Counted from the first letter of the stretch, positions 24,848 through 33,126 are shown. The stretch is DNA of 64,000 nucleotides from Phycisphaeraceae bacterium (GCA_040222855.1 JAVKCD010000025.1:248001-312000); one strand, 5' to 3'. Numbers and translations: made by a program. The notes: a model not told the origin generated them from the sequence alone.

Positions 24848-25383
24848 TGAGCGAACCGCGACCCCTCTGGGCCCCCTGGCGCATCGACTACCTCCGCTCA
24901 AGCCATCCCGATATCGAGCAGAGTGACTGTTTCCTCTGCCTCGCTGGTGAGCCTTCCCCCGATCAGGCCACCCTCGATGCGCGACTCGTCCTGGCCCAGA
25001 CCGAGACCGTCTCGGTTCTCCTCAACCGTTACCCCTATACCAATGGCCACCTTCTGGTCGCGCCCAACCGCCACGTCGCCGAGCTGAGCGATCTCGATCA
25101 CACCGAGCTGACAGCCCTCATGCACGCAATCGCATGGGCCGAAAAGCTCGTCCGCTCCGCCGTCTGCGCCCAAGGCGTCAACATCGGTATGAACCTCGGG
25201 CGATGCGCCGGCGCCGCTGTTCCCGGTCACCTCCACGCTCATGTTGTCCCCCGATGGAACGGCGACGTGAACTTCATGGAAACCATCGGCAACGCCCGCA
25301 TCATGCCCCAGGCCCTCGAACAAGCTCTCGATGACCTGCGTGTGGCTATGAAAAAAGCGGAGCCATTAAGCTCCGCTTCATAA
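24847..25383 (+). CDS. HIT-family nucleotide hydrolase/transferase
   Basis: This 178-residue protein has the histidine triad GHLHAHVVPRW (HxHxH followed by hydrophobics) near residues 125-135. The N-terminal PLWAPWRIDYL and DCFLCLAG fit the Ap4A phosphorylase/FHIT-like branch common in Actinobacteria and Planctomycetes. NRYPYTNGHLLVAPNRHVAEL is the family's central strand-helix. It probably cleaves dinucleoside polyphosphates or nucleoside phosphoramidates; the substrate is not fixed. The last nine codons contain the hairpin that terminates the convergent PilZ gene. Confidence 0.9.
   Translation: MSEPRPLWAPWRIDYLRSSHPDIEQSDCFLCLAGEPSPDQATLDARLVLAQTETVSVLLNRYPYTNGHLLVAPNRHVAELSDLDHTELTALMHAIAWAEKLVRSAVCAQGVNIGMNLGRCAGAAVPGHLHAHVVPRWNGDVNFMETIGNARIMPQALEQALDDLRVAMKKAEPLSSAS
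25351..25378 (-). terminator. Rho-independent terminator of the PilZ gene, inside the HIT coding sequence
   Basis: GCGGAGC (25357-25363) pairs with GCTCCGC (25370-25376) around a six-base loop; flanking AA/TT pairs can extend the stem. On the minus strand the stem is followed by six T residues (AAAAAA at 25351-25356 on the plus strand). It lies 31 bases past the PilZ stop and entirely within codons of the HIT gene. Confidence 0.85.
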
Positions 25384-25408
25384 GTTCTAAACAAATAAGG
25401 TTAGGGGC

Positions 25409-25783
25409 TCAGGCCGCCATGATCTGCCGGCTGTACCGGATCCCGATCCTCGTCTCTCCCTCATCGCCAGACGACTGTCGGACGATCGTTCCTTTCAGAT
25501 CAAAGCCCTTCTCGGGACCATGAGGCGGGAAGAAAATCGTGATCTCATCCCCCAACTTCGCTGGCTCCTGGCTCAGGGCACCGAGACCGGTCTCCGACAT
25601 GTCCGACAGCGACATCGCACAGATCTTCCTGCTGGTCACCGACCGGTTCAGGTCTTCCCGTGACATGATCAGGGCTGTGACCTTGCCTCGCATCCGCCGG
25701 CGGATACTCTGCCTGCGTTCAAAGAGGAACGAGTCGGGTTCCACATTGGCATCCGGTGTGAGTCGAAGTGATGCGTTTGACAT
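25409..25783 (-). CDS. PilZ-domain c-di-GMP-binding protein
   Basis: This 124-residue soluble protein has one PilZ domain. The N-terminal RRQSIRRRMRGKV carries the RxxxR switch, and LSDMSETGLG matches the D/NxSxxG motif. These are the two c-di-GMP-binding elements. It is a stand-alone effector, possibly controlling surface, motility or secretion functions, and may read the product of the GGDEF enzyme at 2923-4245. GGAGG lies upstream of the ATG at 25783. The gene ends in an efficient terminator shared with HIT coding sequence. Confidence 0.88.
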   Translation of the reverse strand: MSNASLRLTPDANVEPDSFLFERRQSIRRRMRGKVTALIMSREDLNRSVTSRKICAMSLSDMSETGLGALSQEPAKLGDEITIFFPPHGPEKGFDLKGTIVRQSSGDEGETRIGIRYSRQIMAA

Positions 25784-25853
25784 GATGAACCTCCAAACGG
25801 ATGTAAGGGCTTCTGCCCAACGGTCTCATCGGAAACATCGGTCCGACAACTGC

Positions 25854-25866
25854 TAAGGTTGATACG
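25854..25866 (+). promoter_or_regulatory. putative leaderless promoter of cobA-hemD (GTG start)
   Basis: TAAGGT at 25854-25859 is followed by six bases and then the GTG at 25866, so the predicted transcript begins on the G of the start codon. No good -35 is visible. Confidence 0.35.
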
Positions 25867-27425
25867 TGCAACAAGAAAGCCCGAAAAGTCCTCTCCCGGG
25901 AGTCTGCCTGATCGGCGCAGGCCCCGGCGACCCCGGCCTGCTCACCGTCAAAGCCCTCGACCGACTCCGCCAGGCTCAGGTCGTCATCTATGACGCCCTC
26001 GCCGACCCCTCTCTGCTCGCACAAGCCCCTCCCGATGCCATCCTGATCGACGCTGGCAAACGCGCCCGCGACCATAAACTCACTCAGGACCAGATCAACC
26101 AAAAACTCGTAGAACACGCAAAAACAGGGCGTTTTGTCGTTCGGCTCAAGGGAGGAGACCCCTACCTTTTCGGCCGTGGGGCCGAAGAAGCTGTCTATGT
26201 TGCCAGCCACGGATTGGACTGCGAAATCATCCCGGGCGTTACCAGCGGACTTGCCGCACCAGCCACCGCTGGCATCCCCGTCACCCACCGGAACCTTGCT
26301 TCCAGCGTGACGCTCATCACCGGACACGAGACACCCGACAAGCCCGAGTCAAAACTCGATTACCGGACCTTGGCCGCCCTTGCCATCGCGGGCGGGACCC
26401 TCTGCTTCTATATGGGTGTGGGCCGAATGTCTGCCATCCTCACCTCACTCGTCGAACACAACCTCGACCCCGCCACCCCAGCCGCCGTCGTCCAGTGGGG
26501 CACCCTTCCCAGGCAGCGGGTCGCCCGCGGCACCGTCTCCAACCTCGACAAGCTCGCCAACAAGGCCGGGATCAGCTCGCCTGCCATCATCGTTGTTGGC
26601 GGGGTCGCTGGACTCGACGAACCGGGTCTTCAGGGCTTCATCCGACGCCCTCTCATGGGCCAGCGTGTCCTTGTGACCAGAACCCGGGTCCAGGCCTCAC
26701 AACTCACCGACCTCCTCCGCGAGCAAGGCGCAGAAGTCGTCGAAGCCCCCACTATTCGCATCGTCCCAGCCAAGGACCCCGCCGCCCTCCGCGCTGTCGT
26801 GCAACGGCTCTCTCAAGTCAACTGGCTGGCCCTCACCAGCGCGAACGCCGTCGATAGCCTCGCCGAAGTTATGGATGAGCAAGGCCTGGATGCACGTTCA
26901 CTTGCGGGCCTGGCCGTAGGCGTCATCGGGAGCAGCACCGCCCGGCGACTCCGCGAACGACTTTCCATCCGCGCCGACGTCATCCCTCAAGAAAGCCATG
27001 GCGGGGCGCTCGCCGATGCGATGCAAGCCGCCTCGCCACAGCCCGGCAGGGCACTTCTCTTGCGCGCTGATCTGGGCGGAGTCGATCTCCCCGACCGCCT
27101 CAGGCAGGCGGGCTGGGAAGTCCACGACGCCGAGGCCTATCAAACCCAACCCGTCGATAGCCTCCCCGAGTCTGTCGTTAATGATCTCAAAGCAGGTCAG
27201 TTCGACTGGGTCACCCTCACGAGCTCTTCTACAGCGGCGAATCTGGTATCGCTCCTCGGCGACGATGCCCCATTACTTTCAACCATCAAACGCGCCTCTA
27301 TAGGGCCCATCACATCAAAAACGCTGACCGACCTCGGCTACCCGCCGAGCGTTGAAGCCACGAACGCCTCGATAGACAGCCTCGTCCGGGCGATCGTCCG
27401 AGAGACGGACAAAAAACAGCCCTAG
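25866..27425 (+). CDS. cobA-hemD: uroporphyrinogen-III C-methyltransferase / uroporphyrinogen-III synthase fusion
   Basis: This 519-residue bifunctional protein acts in tetrapyrrole synthesis. Residues ~10-250 are SUMT (CobA), with GAGPGDPGLLTVKA, VVRLKGGDPYLFGRG and IPGVTSGLAAPATAGIPVTH, which would make precorrin-2 for siroheme or cobalamin. Residues ~270-510 are HemD-like (RVLVTRTRVQASQLTDLLRE, LTSANAVDSLAEVM, FDWVTLTSSSTAANL), closing hydroxymethylbilane to uroporphyrinogen III. The same fusion is known in clostridia and planctomycetes. The start is GTG. No other heme genes are adjacent. Confidence 0.92.
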   Translation: MQQESPKSPLPGVCLIGAGPGDPGLLTVKALDRLRQAQVVIYDALADPSLLAQAPPDAILIDAGKRARDHKLTQDQINQKLVEHAKTGRFVVRLKGGDPYLFGRGAEEAVYVASHGLDCEIIPGVTSGLAAPATAGIPVTHRNLASSVTLITGHETPDKPESKLDYRTLAALAIAGGTLCFYMGVGRMSAILTSLVEHNLDPATPAAVVQWGTLPRQRVARGTVSNLDKLANKAGISSPAIIVVGGVAGLDEPGLQGFIRRPLMGQRVLVTRTRVQASQLTDLLREQGAEVVEAPTIRIVPAKDPAALRAVVQRLSQVNWLALTSANAVDSLAEVMDEQGLDARSLAGLAVGVIGSSTARRLRERLSIRADVIPQESHGGALADAMQAASPQPGRALLLRADLGGVDLPDRLRQAGWEVHDAEAYQTQPVDSLPESVVNDLKAGQFDWVTLTSSSTAANLVSLLGDDAPLLSTIKRASIGPITSKTLTDLGYPPSVEATNASIDSLVRAIVRETDKKQP

Positions 27426-27508
27426 CTTGCCCAGAATCCGCCTTAACGCTACGCTCATCCGCAGGAACGGACCATATCTAATCGAGACCCATCAATAGGA
27501 ATCCTGAC

Positions 27509-27685
27509 ATGCTTGACAACTATCAGCGTCTGAAGGATCTCATCGAAGCCATCGAAGACGACATTCGAAAAGCCGCGGGCGGGAACAAAGCCGCTGGTAC
27601 CCGTGTCCGCAAGCAGATGCAGGACATCAAGAACACAGCACAAGAACTCCGCAAGCAGGTCCTGGAGACACGCACCGAAGACTAA
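27509..27685 (+). CDS. short histone H1-like (Hc1-type) DNA-binding protein
   Basis: This 58-residue lysine/arginine-rich protein (MLDNYQRLKDLIEAIEDDIR..., GNKAAGTRVRKQMQDIKN, then TAQELRKQVLETRTED) resembles the N-terminal domain of chlamydial Hc1 and the short histone H1-like proteins found in planctomycetes. GNKAAGTRVRKxMQDIK is the recognisable core. It lacks the long Lys/Ala tail of Hc1. It probably binds DNA as a nucleoid component. AATAGGA lies eight bases before the ATG. It is followed within 1.2 kb by another nucleoid-type protein (28,323-28,754). Confidence 0.8.
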   Translation: MLDNYQRLKDLIEAIEDDIRKAAGGNKAAGTRVRKQMQDIKNTAQELRKQVLETRTED

Positions 27686-27706
27686 CTCGGTGTATCTATC
27701 CATCTC

Positions 27707-28177
27707 ATGCCAAGCCTACTATTCGATCTACCCGACCTGGACCCGCCTGTGCCGGCGCTCGATGTCGCGCAGATTGAGGCCATTAATCCCCATCGAGGGA
27801 TCATGCGCCTCCTCGATAAGGTCGTCTATAAAACACCCGAACTCGATCGCATGGTCGCCATCAAAGACATAGGCGACGACGAGTTCTGGGTACCCGGCCA
27901 TATCCCTGGAAGACCGATCTTCCCGGGGGTCCTCATGATCGAGGCCGCAGCCCAGGTCTCTAGTCTCCTCTACCTCATGCGGACTCCAGATGTAAAGTTC
28001 ATGGGCTTCGTTGGCGTCGATGATCTCCGATTCCGTGGACAGGTGGTCCCAGGCGACCGTCTCGTGATCCTGGCACTCGAAGTCGAGTTTCGCAGGCGAC
28101 GATCTATCTGCGATGTCCAAGGCGTTGTAGGCGATAAAGTTGTCTTCGAGGGTCGAGTCACCGGTATGCCGCTCTGA
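27707..28177 (+). CDS. fabZ: FabZ/FabA-type 3-hydroxyacyl-ACP dehydratase
   Basis: This 156-residue hotdog-fold protein would dehydrate 3-hydroxyacyl-ACP in fatty-acid elongation. The active-site segment is GHIPGRPIFPGVLMIEAAAQ, with the catalytic His and, about 14 residues on, the Glu. Upstream, INPHRGIMRLLDKVVY replaces the usual PHRyPFLLVDRV. A FabZ paralogue acting on a specialised substrate cannot be excluded. It lies 21 bases after the H1-like gene and may be co-transcribed with it. Confidence 0.85.
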   Translation: MPSLLFDLPDLDPPVPALDVAQIEAINPHRGIMRLLDKVVYKTPELDRMVAIKDIGDDEFWVPGHIPGRPIFPGVLMIEAAAQVSSLLYLMRTPDVKFMGFVGVDDLRFRGQVVPGDRLVILALEVEFRRRRSICDVQGVVGDKVVFEGRVTGMPL

Positions 28178-28322
28178 TCACTTCCCAAAGCATCGATCCG
28201 CCTCCCGGTAGATATAGATAACGAAGATTCGCCAGAGAAACGAACATCAGTGTTCATTTTCTAGTAACATATTTAGTCCAAAGATAGTACGAACCCTAAG
28301 TCTGTTATCAGGAGCCTGTTTC

Positions 28323-28754
28323 ATGTCCAAAGCCGCCGCAGCCGTCGCTGAGATCCAGCGCATGATCAAAACCCTCCAGGCCGAACGCCAGAAGCACGTT
28401 GATGCCATCACCGAAATCGATGCCACCTTCGATGGACTCGGACTGGCAGGTGAAGCCCCCAAGCGTCGTGGCCGCCCCGCTGGCAAAAAGAAAACCGCTG
28501 CCAAGCGTGGGCGCCCCGCCGGTCGACGTAAAAAGCGTGGCAGCTTCAAAGTCACAGGCGAACAATCCATCCTCAACTTCGTCGGCAAAGCAGCCAACCC
28601 ACCCAACGCCAAGCAGATCAACACACACTGGTCCAAAGAAGGCCGTGGCGGGAAAGCCGACAACACCATCACCAAGCTTGTACAGGCCAAACAACTCGAA
28701 CGAATCGAAGTCAAAGGTCAGCGCGGCGGACGCTACAAACTCAAGAAAAAATAA
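28323..28754 (+). CDS. AT-hook DNA-binding protein with C-terminal winged-helix-like domain
   Basis: This 143-residue basic protein has an N-terminal helix (AVAEIQRMIKTLQAERQKHV). Two AT-hook-like cores follow (KRRGRPAGKKK and KRGRPAGRRKKRG, residues ~48-75), then a C-terminal ~65-residue part (GEQSILNFVGKAANPPNAKQ, then INTHWSKEGRGGKADNTITK) that reads as a winged helix ending in a basic tail. Such proteins are widespread in planctomycetes and are thought to organise or regulate DNA. AGGAG lies ahead of the ATG at 28323. The promoter region (28,178-28,322) is AT-rich relative to its surroundings. Confidence 0.8.
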   Translation: MSKAAAAVAEIQRMIKTLQAERQKHVDAITEIDATFDGLGLAGEAPKRRGRPAGKKKTAAKRGRPAGRRKKRGSFKVTGEQSILNFVGKAANPPNAKQINTHWSKEGRGGKADNTITKLVQAKQLERIEVKGQRGGRYKLKKK

Positions 28755-28780
28755 CCATAATAAACAAGCAAACCGCTACC

Positions 28781-28818
28781 ACCCCGCGCGTGAGGTGAAC
28801 ACCACCCGCTCGCGGGGT
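28781..28818 (+). terminator. hairpin after the AT-hook gene
   Basis: ACCCCGCG (28781-28788) pairs with CGCGGGGT (28811-28818); part of the interior (GGTG/CACC) can also pair. It is followed by ATCTTATG, a weak T-tract. Confidence 0.5.
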
Positions 28819-28873
28819 ATCTTATGCGCAGGGGCTCTGCCAGCACCTCTCTATACGATTACGGAGTGACACC

Positions 28874-30100
28874 ATGGCCAAATCCAAGACAAAAAACAGC
28901 AAGACCCTCGGCGTTGCCCTCATTGGCTCTAAGTTCATGGGCAAGGCGCACTCGAACGCCTACCTCAACGTCAGCAAGTTCTTCGACCTTCCCCTCGACC
29001 CGAGAATGGTAATAGCCGCCGCCCGTGACCCGAAGGACCTTGCCGCCTTCTCCAAACGCTGGGGCTGGGAACGCTCCACTACCGACTGGCGCCAGGCCAT
29101 TGCCGATCCCGAAGTCGATCTTGTCGATGTCTCCACGCCCAACCACCTCCACGCAGAGCAATCCATCGCCGCCCTTGAAGCTGGCAAACACGTCGCTTGC
29201 GAGAAGCCTCTCGCCGGAACCCTCGACGAAGCCCGCTCGATGGTTGAGGCTGCCAAAAAGGCTCGCAAGCAGCAAACCTTCGTCTGGTTCAACTACCGCA
29301 GAGTCCCCGCGATCGCCTTCGCCAGACAACTCGTCCAGGAAGGCCGACTCGGACAGATTTACCACGTCCGCTGCGTCTACAAACAAGACTGGGGCGGGCC
29401 CGAGACCCCACTGCTCTGGCGCTTCCGCGGTAAAGACGCTGGCTCCGGAGCCCTGGGTGACCTCGGCGCTCACATCATCGACGCTGCCCGCTTCATTACA
29501 GACGACGAGATTGCCGAGATCACCGGTGCGATCCTCGAAACCTTTGTTAAAGAGCGAGCCATCGTCGAAGAAACCGCTGCCAAAGCCGCATCCCTCAAAG
29601 GCAACAAGAAGAAGCGCAAAACCAAACCCAATATGGGACGCAGCACCGTCGACGACGCGGCCGTCTTTACTGCCCGCTTCAAACAAGGTGCTATCGCCAC
29701 CTTCGAAGCCACTCGACTCTCTACAGGCGACAAGAACGGCAACCGTATCGAGATCCACGGCGAGCACGGCGCTATCCGCTTCGGCTTTAACCGCATGAAC
29801 GAACTTGAGTGGTATGACAACACCCTTGAACCACGTCTTCAGGGCTGGAGCACCATCGACGTCACCGATGGCGACGCAGGACATCCTTACGTCGCTAACT
29901 GGTGGCCCGTCGGACATGGCCTCGGCTACGAGCACGGCTTCATCAATCAGCTCGCCGACACCTGCCGAGTGATTGCTGGCAAGAAAATCTCCGCTCCCAT
30001 CCCCGACTTCAAGGACGCCTACCAGACCCAACGCGTCATGGAAGCCGTTGTCCTTTCCGCCCGTAACCATGCCACGATCAAGCTCTCAGAGGTCAAGTAA
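28874..30100 (+). CDS. Gfo/Idh/MocA-family NAD(P)-dependent oxidoreductase
   Basis: This 408-residue sugar or inositol dehydrogenase-like protein has a Rossmann domain with GVALIGSKFMGKAHSNAYL (residues ~10-28), DVSTPNHLHAEQSIAALEAG and the conserved CEKPLAGTLDEA, with EKP contacting the nicotinamide. The C-terminal domain has GALGDLGAHIIDAARF with the catalytic-type Asp/His. A lysine-rich insertion (SLKGNKKKRKTKPNMG, about residues 237-252) interrupts the domain and is unusual. The substrate is unknown; planctomycete genomes often carry many such genes. GGAG precedes the ATG at 28874. It lies just upstream of tRNA-Asp. Confidence 0.9.
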   Translation: MAKSKTKNSKTLGVALIGSKFMGKAHSNAYLNVSKFFDLPLDPRMVIAAARDPKDLAAFSKRWGWERSTTDWRQAIADPEVDLVDVSTPNHLHAEQSIAALEAGKHVACEKPLAGTLDEARSMVEAAKKARKQQTFVWFNYRRVPAIAFARQLVQEGRLGQIYHVRCVYKQDWGGPETPLLWRFRGKDAGSGALGDLGAHIIDAARFITDDEIAEITGAILETFVKERAIVEETAAKAASLKGNKKKRKTKPNMGRSTVDDAAVFTARFKQGAIATFEATRLSTGDKNGNRIEIHGEHGAIRFGFNRMNELEWYDNTLEPRLQGWSTIDVTDGDAGHPYVANWWPVGHGLGYEHGFINQLADTCRVIAGKKISAPIPDFKDAYQTQRVMEAVVLSARNHATIKLSEVK

Positions 30101-30327
30101 ACCGCTCTCCCAACGCTTATGCCGTGCTCCCGCCTCCTCCCTCGACTTTCTTCACAACCGAGGGGTGGCAGCGGTGCAACGCTGGGATACACCGGAACGT
30201 GGTTTCCCTTACCCTAGACTCTCTTTTCTCAAATCCCCACACTCGCACGGGGAAAAGGCCACACACGGTTTGACACCCACTGGAGATCGGCTACATTTCT
30301 CCTTCTCGACACGGCCTGGCCGTCGTC

Positions 30328-30401
30328 GGGGGTGTAGCTCAATTGGTTAGAGCATCGGACTGTCGATCCGAAGGTTGCGGGTTCGAGTCCCGTCACCCTC
30401 G
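30328..30401 (+). tRNA. tRNA-Asp (GTC)
   Basis: The 74-base gene folds as a cloverleaf. GGGGGTG pairs with CACCCTC, with one G-T pair. The D arm is GCTC/GAGC, and the anticodon stem is TCGGA/TCCGA with the loop CTGTCGA (anticodon GTC). The T arm is GCGGG/CCCGT with the loop TTCGAGT. The 3' CCA is not encoded. Its 3' part from 30357 on is duplicated at 43750. Confidence 0.95.
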
Positions 30402-30770
30402 CTTAAGTATCTGTAAATACTGAGCTTAGAAAATGCGAGAGCATCGGACCATAAGTCTGGTGCTCTCCTTTTCTTTATGCCCTCCTACGCGGCGGGAGGG
30501 CGGTTTCGCAGGAGTTTGGCCTGCGCCGGTACTGACATATTTGCTGACTTTGATCCGATGATCGAATGGCCTGATTGGCACAAATCCGACATGTTCGAGA
30601 CCGGTATCAAACTGCTCTTAAGTCAGCACCACCGCAGCCTCCCTGAGCTCGGTGATGATCTCCTCTTGACAATGCAGCTTCCTGGCTATGAACCTGTTGT
30701 TCCCATTTCTGCCAGACCATCATTCGAGATTCAGCCTGGACTCGGTTACAGGCGGCAGGTCACAGCGGGG
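30357..30770 (+). repeat. long direct repeat, copy 1 (tRNA 3' half plus ~370 bases)
   Basis: The first 58 bases (30357-30414) are identical to 43750-43807 and cover the tRNA anticodon loop through 13 bases past its end. Similarity then continues, diverged, to about 30770; for example, ATGGCCTGATTGG and CTTAAGTCAGCACCAC occur in both. An open frame at 30477-30947 spans this copy, but copy 2 shows a four-base length difference in the matching stretch, so I do not call it a gene. Confidence 0.85.
30437..30476 (+). terminator. Rho-independent terminator of tRNA-Asp
   Basis: GAGAGCATCGGAC (30437-30449) pairs with GTCTGGTGCTCTC (30455-30467) through a 13-bp stem with two G-T pairs, followed by CTTTTCTTT. 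The equivalent hairpin is kept in the second repeat copy. Confidence 0.8.
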
Positions 30771-32081
30771 TTAATCAACTGGACCAGCCCGATCTGGCTC
30801 GCGATACAGACGCCGATGCTCATCCTCCCACCGCTCGCACCAGCCGCGAAACTGCTCATAGATTCCGCCCGATGTCTCGATCCGCTCGGTCATCGATATC
30901 ATCAATCGCACCAGATTCCCCCAGTCACTCACATCAATCACCTCTGAGTCGAGCTTCCCCGTCTCACGGTTGTAGTTGTGATAGTTTCCCAGCGGAATAC
31001 AAACCGCTCCCGCCTTACCCGTCCACGCCTGAAACACACTCGATTCACACGTCCCCCCGTCCATCAAGCGACGCTGAAACGTAAAATCTTTGTGCTGCTC
31101 GCACAGCCCCGCAGCGCATTGCTCCGCCCACGCACACACCTCAGGGTCAAAAATCCCCGAACGATCCCCCACCCTTACGATCGGCCCCGAGCCCAAAGGC
31201 GTCAAAGGCAACGCCTTGCTCGTCTCTACACTCACCACCAGATCGGTCAACGCACCCTCATCCTTGTGATCATCGAAGTTCTCCCTGCAATACCGAATAG
31301 CCCCAAAAAAACCGCCTTCCTCGCACCGCGTAAACAAACAGGTCACCGGCCGCCGAAGCTCGCCTCGCTTCAGACTGTCCATCAGACAGACCAGCGCCGC
31401 CACACCCGCCAGATCATCCACTGCCGGAGCACTCATCCGACCATTGAGCGTGATCGGCTCCCCCAGATCCCACATCCCAATCGACCCCGGCTCGACCGCA
31501 CCCTCCACCCTCAGGTCCACCTCCGCTACATCGCCCGCAGCGTTAAAACTCACCACCCGCTCCACCACCGCCGTCACACGACGCCCACCAATCCGCAGCC
31601 TCCGCGACACACCTTCGTCATTCATGAGCCCCGGCTCGATCTGATCCAGCCCCTTACCCCCGGTCCAGAACACGACCCGCGACCCTACAAACAGCTCCTC
31701 CGGATAACGCCCCATCCAGTGCGCACGCAGCAGGTCCTCCCCTTTCTGTTCAACCGCCCAGAAACCAATGTGATCCATGTGAGCCGTGAACATCAGCCGC
31801 TTGAGACTCTGATCCGGCTTCTCCGGCACAAACTCAACCACAATATTCCCCGCCTCATCACAACGCACCGGCAGCCCGCGATTCTTTGCAAACTGCCACA
31901 CCCACAGCATCACGTTCTGCTCGTGAAATGGTGCCGTCGGAAGCCGCATCAACTCCTGAGCAAACCGCAGCCACCGTGTAGGCGGGTGAAACCGCTGACG
32001 CAACCGCTGACTCAGCGACACAGCCCGCTCATCCGGGCCAAAGTCCTGCGTCCGCAACCGATTCAGCTCGCGTCCGTCCAT
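30771..32081 (-). CDS. M42-like zinc peptidase
   Basis: This 436-residue cytoplasmic-type metallopeptidase resembles M42/M28 aminopeptidases. Likely dinuclear zinc ligands and catalytic residues are H101 and D103 (AHMDH), D222 or D223 (AVDDLAG), the Glu pair E254-E255 (CEEGGFFGA), E286 (SVETS) and H368 (GNYHN). No signal peptide is seen. It is the third gene of a minus-strand set after an S51 peptidase and a pseudopilin (29-base gap). A paralogue with the same residues is encoded at 37,607-38,866 beside a second S51 enzyme. This repeated pairing suggests it acts on the S51 product, perhaps a beta-aspartyl dipeptide; that is inference. Confidence 0.85.
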   Translation of the reverse strand: MDGRELNRLRTQDFGPDERAVSLSQRLRQRFHPPTRWLRFAQELMRLPTAPFHEQNVMLWVWQFAKNRGLPVRCDEAGNIVVEFVPEKPDQSLKRLMFTAHMDHIGFWAVEQKGEDLLRAHWMGRYPEELFVGSRVVFWTGGKGLDQIEPGLMNDEGVSRRLRIGGRRVTAVVERVVSFNAAGDVAEVDLRVEGAVEPGSIGMWDLGEPITLNGRMSAPAVDDLAGVAALVCLMDSLKRGELRRPVTCLFTRCEEGGFFGAIRYCRENFDDHKDEGALTDLVVSVETSKALPLTPLGSGPIVRVGDRSGIFDPEVCAWAEQCAAGLCEQHKDFTFQRRLMDGGTCESSVFQAWTGKAGAVCIPLGNYHNYNRETGKLDSEVIDVSDWGNLVRLMISMTERIETSGGIYEQFRGWCERWEDEHRRLYREPDRAGPVD

Positions 32082-32110
32082 GCAACCATTCTACGCCACC
32101 CAGCCCAGCC

Positions 32111-33049
32111 TCAATAGTCGTACTCGGGTACAAGCCCACTGGTTGCAGTAATGTCCACCAGACTCAAAGCCGCTTTCGCTCTGCCCCCTCCAGCCGAAAA
32201 GTTCACCATCGCGTCCAGCAGCGTCTCGACCTGTTCCCGCGCGCCGCTGACAAACGAGACGTGCCCGTCCATGAACCCGAAGCTCTGGCCTCGTTCCCCG
32301 TGATTATCCACCTTCTTATCGCTACCAGGCAATGCGACGGGATCCACATCTGCGATGCCGTAACGACCCGCCGCATCATTCTCAGCCAGGATCGCCACTG
32401 CAGACGTCTGGCGTACCCAGACATCCGTCTTGATGCGTGCGTTTGGAACCACGTCAGTAGATATCCAAGGCGTGTAATATTCTGTATCAGTAACAGCGAG
32501 CTCATCGACGGTCCCTGTGCGGTACTTACCGAACTCAGCCCAAGAGTGCAGGTCATAGCTGTGCCCACCCGCCTCATCAACCGCGCCTTCAGCTGCATTT
32601 CTATATAGATCGGTCAGAGGCTGGTACTGCTGCCCGGGGCGGTTCGTTACGTTACGCGCTGGCTCACGAGGCTCTGGAGATCTAATCTGATTCGGCGTGC
32701 TTGGACAGATCGCCGCATCGAATGTATTCCCGAAGATACCCTCTCCAAACTCATTCTTGCCCACGATATACATCGGGAAAAAATCGGAGATATTCTCCCC
32801 CTGAATCGTATCCGCATTCGGGAACGGCACACGATTCTTCTCATCCTCCGCGATGATCACCGAAGCCTGCACCATTGACCGCACATTACTCGTGCAGATC
32901 AGCGTCCTCGCTGTCTCACGAGCACTCCCCAGCGCCGGCAGCAGGATCCCGATCAGCAGGGCGATGATCGAGATCACCACCAGCAACTCAATCAACGTAA
33001 ACCCGCGCCGACCCACGCTCGACGCCATGCTCATCATTCGATCATTCAT
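32111..33049 (-). CDS. type II secretion pseudopilin-like protein
   Basis: This 312-residue protein has a type IV pilin-like leader. A basic start is followed by the [17 protein letters not shown] processing and hydrophobic segment at residues ~15-35. The C-terminal region contains [17 protein letters not shown], the H-x-DG pattern that marks planctomycete pseudopilin-like proteins. It is processed by a prepilin peptidase and inserted in the inner membrane or a pseudopilus. It lies between a cyanophycinase-like gene (77-base gap) and an M42-like peptidase (29-base gap) on the same strand, an unusual place for a single pseudopilin. No other secretion gene is in the window. Confidence 0.88.
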   Translation of the reverse strand: MNDRMMSMASSVGRRGFTLIELLVVISIIALLIGILLPALGSARETARTLICTSNVRSMVQASVIIAEDEKNRVPFPNADTIQGENISDFFPMYIVGKNEFGEGIFGNTFDAAICPSTPNQIRSPEPREPARNVTNRPGQQYQPLTDLYRNAAEGAVDEAGGHSYDLHSWAEFGKYRTGTVDELAVTDTEYYTPWISTDVVPNARIKTDVWVRQTSAVAILAENDAAGRYGIADVDPVALPGSDKKVDNHGERGQSFGFMDGHVSFVSGAREQVETLLDAMVNFSAGGGRAKAALSLVDITATSGLVPEYDY

Positions 33050-33126
33050 CCCAAGGGTCTCCGACTAAGGCCCCGCCACATCGGGCAGGACCAGGTGAAT
33101 CTGTCTGTGACGCAGGCCCGCGCCAA

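Noticed and set aside
28859-30070. 403-codon open frame on the minus strand
   Set aside because: It is a shadow of the Gfo/Idh/MocA gene, whose cofactor motifs are clear on the plus strand.
30477-30947. Open frame of 156 codons downstream of tRNA-Asp
   Set aside because: It lies inside the diverged repeat, overlaps the 3' end of the peptidase gene, and its counterpart in copy 2 is frame-broken. Coding status is unsupported.
30978-32117. 379-codon open frame on the plus strand
   Set aside because: It is antisense to the M42-like peptidase, has a His/Pro/Arg-rich composition typical of GC-rich shadows, and lacks a start signal.
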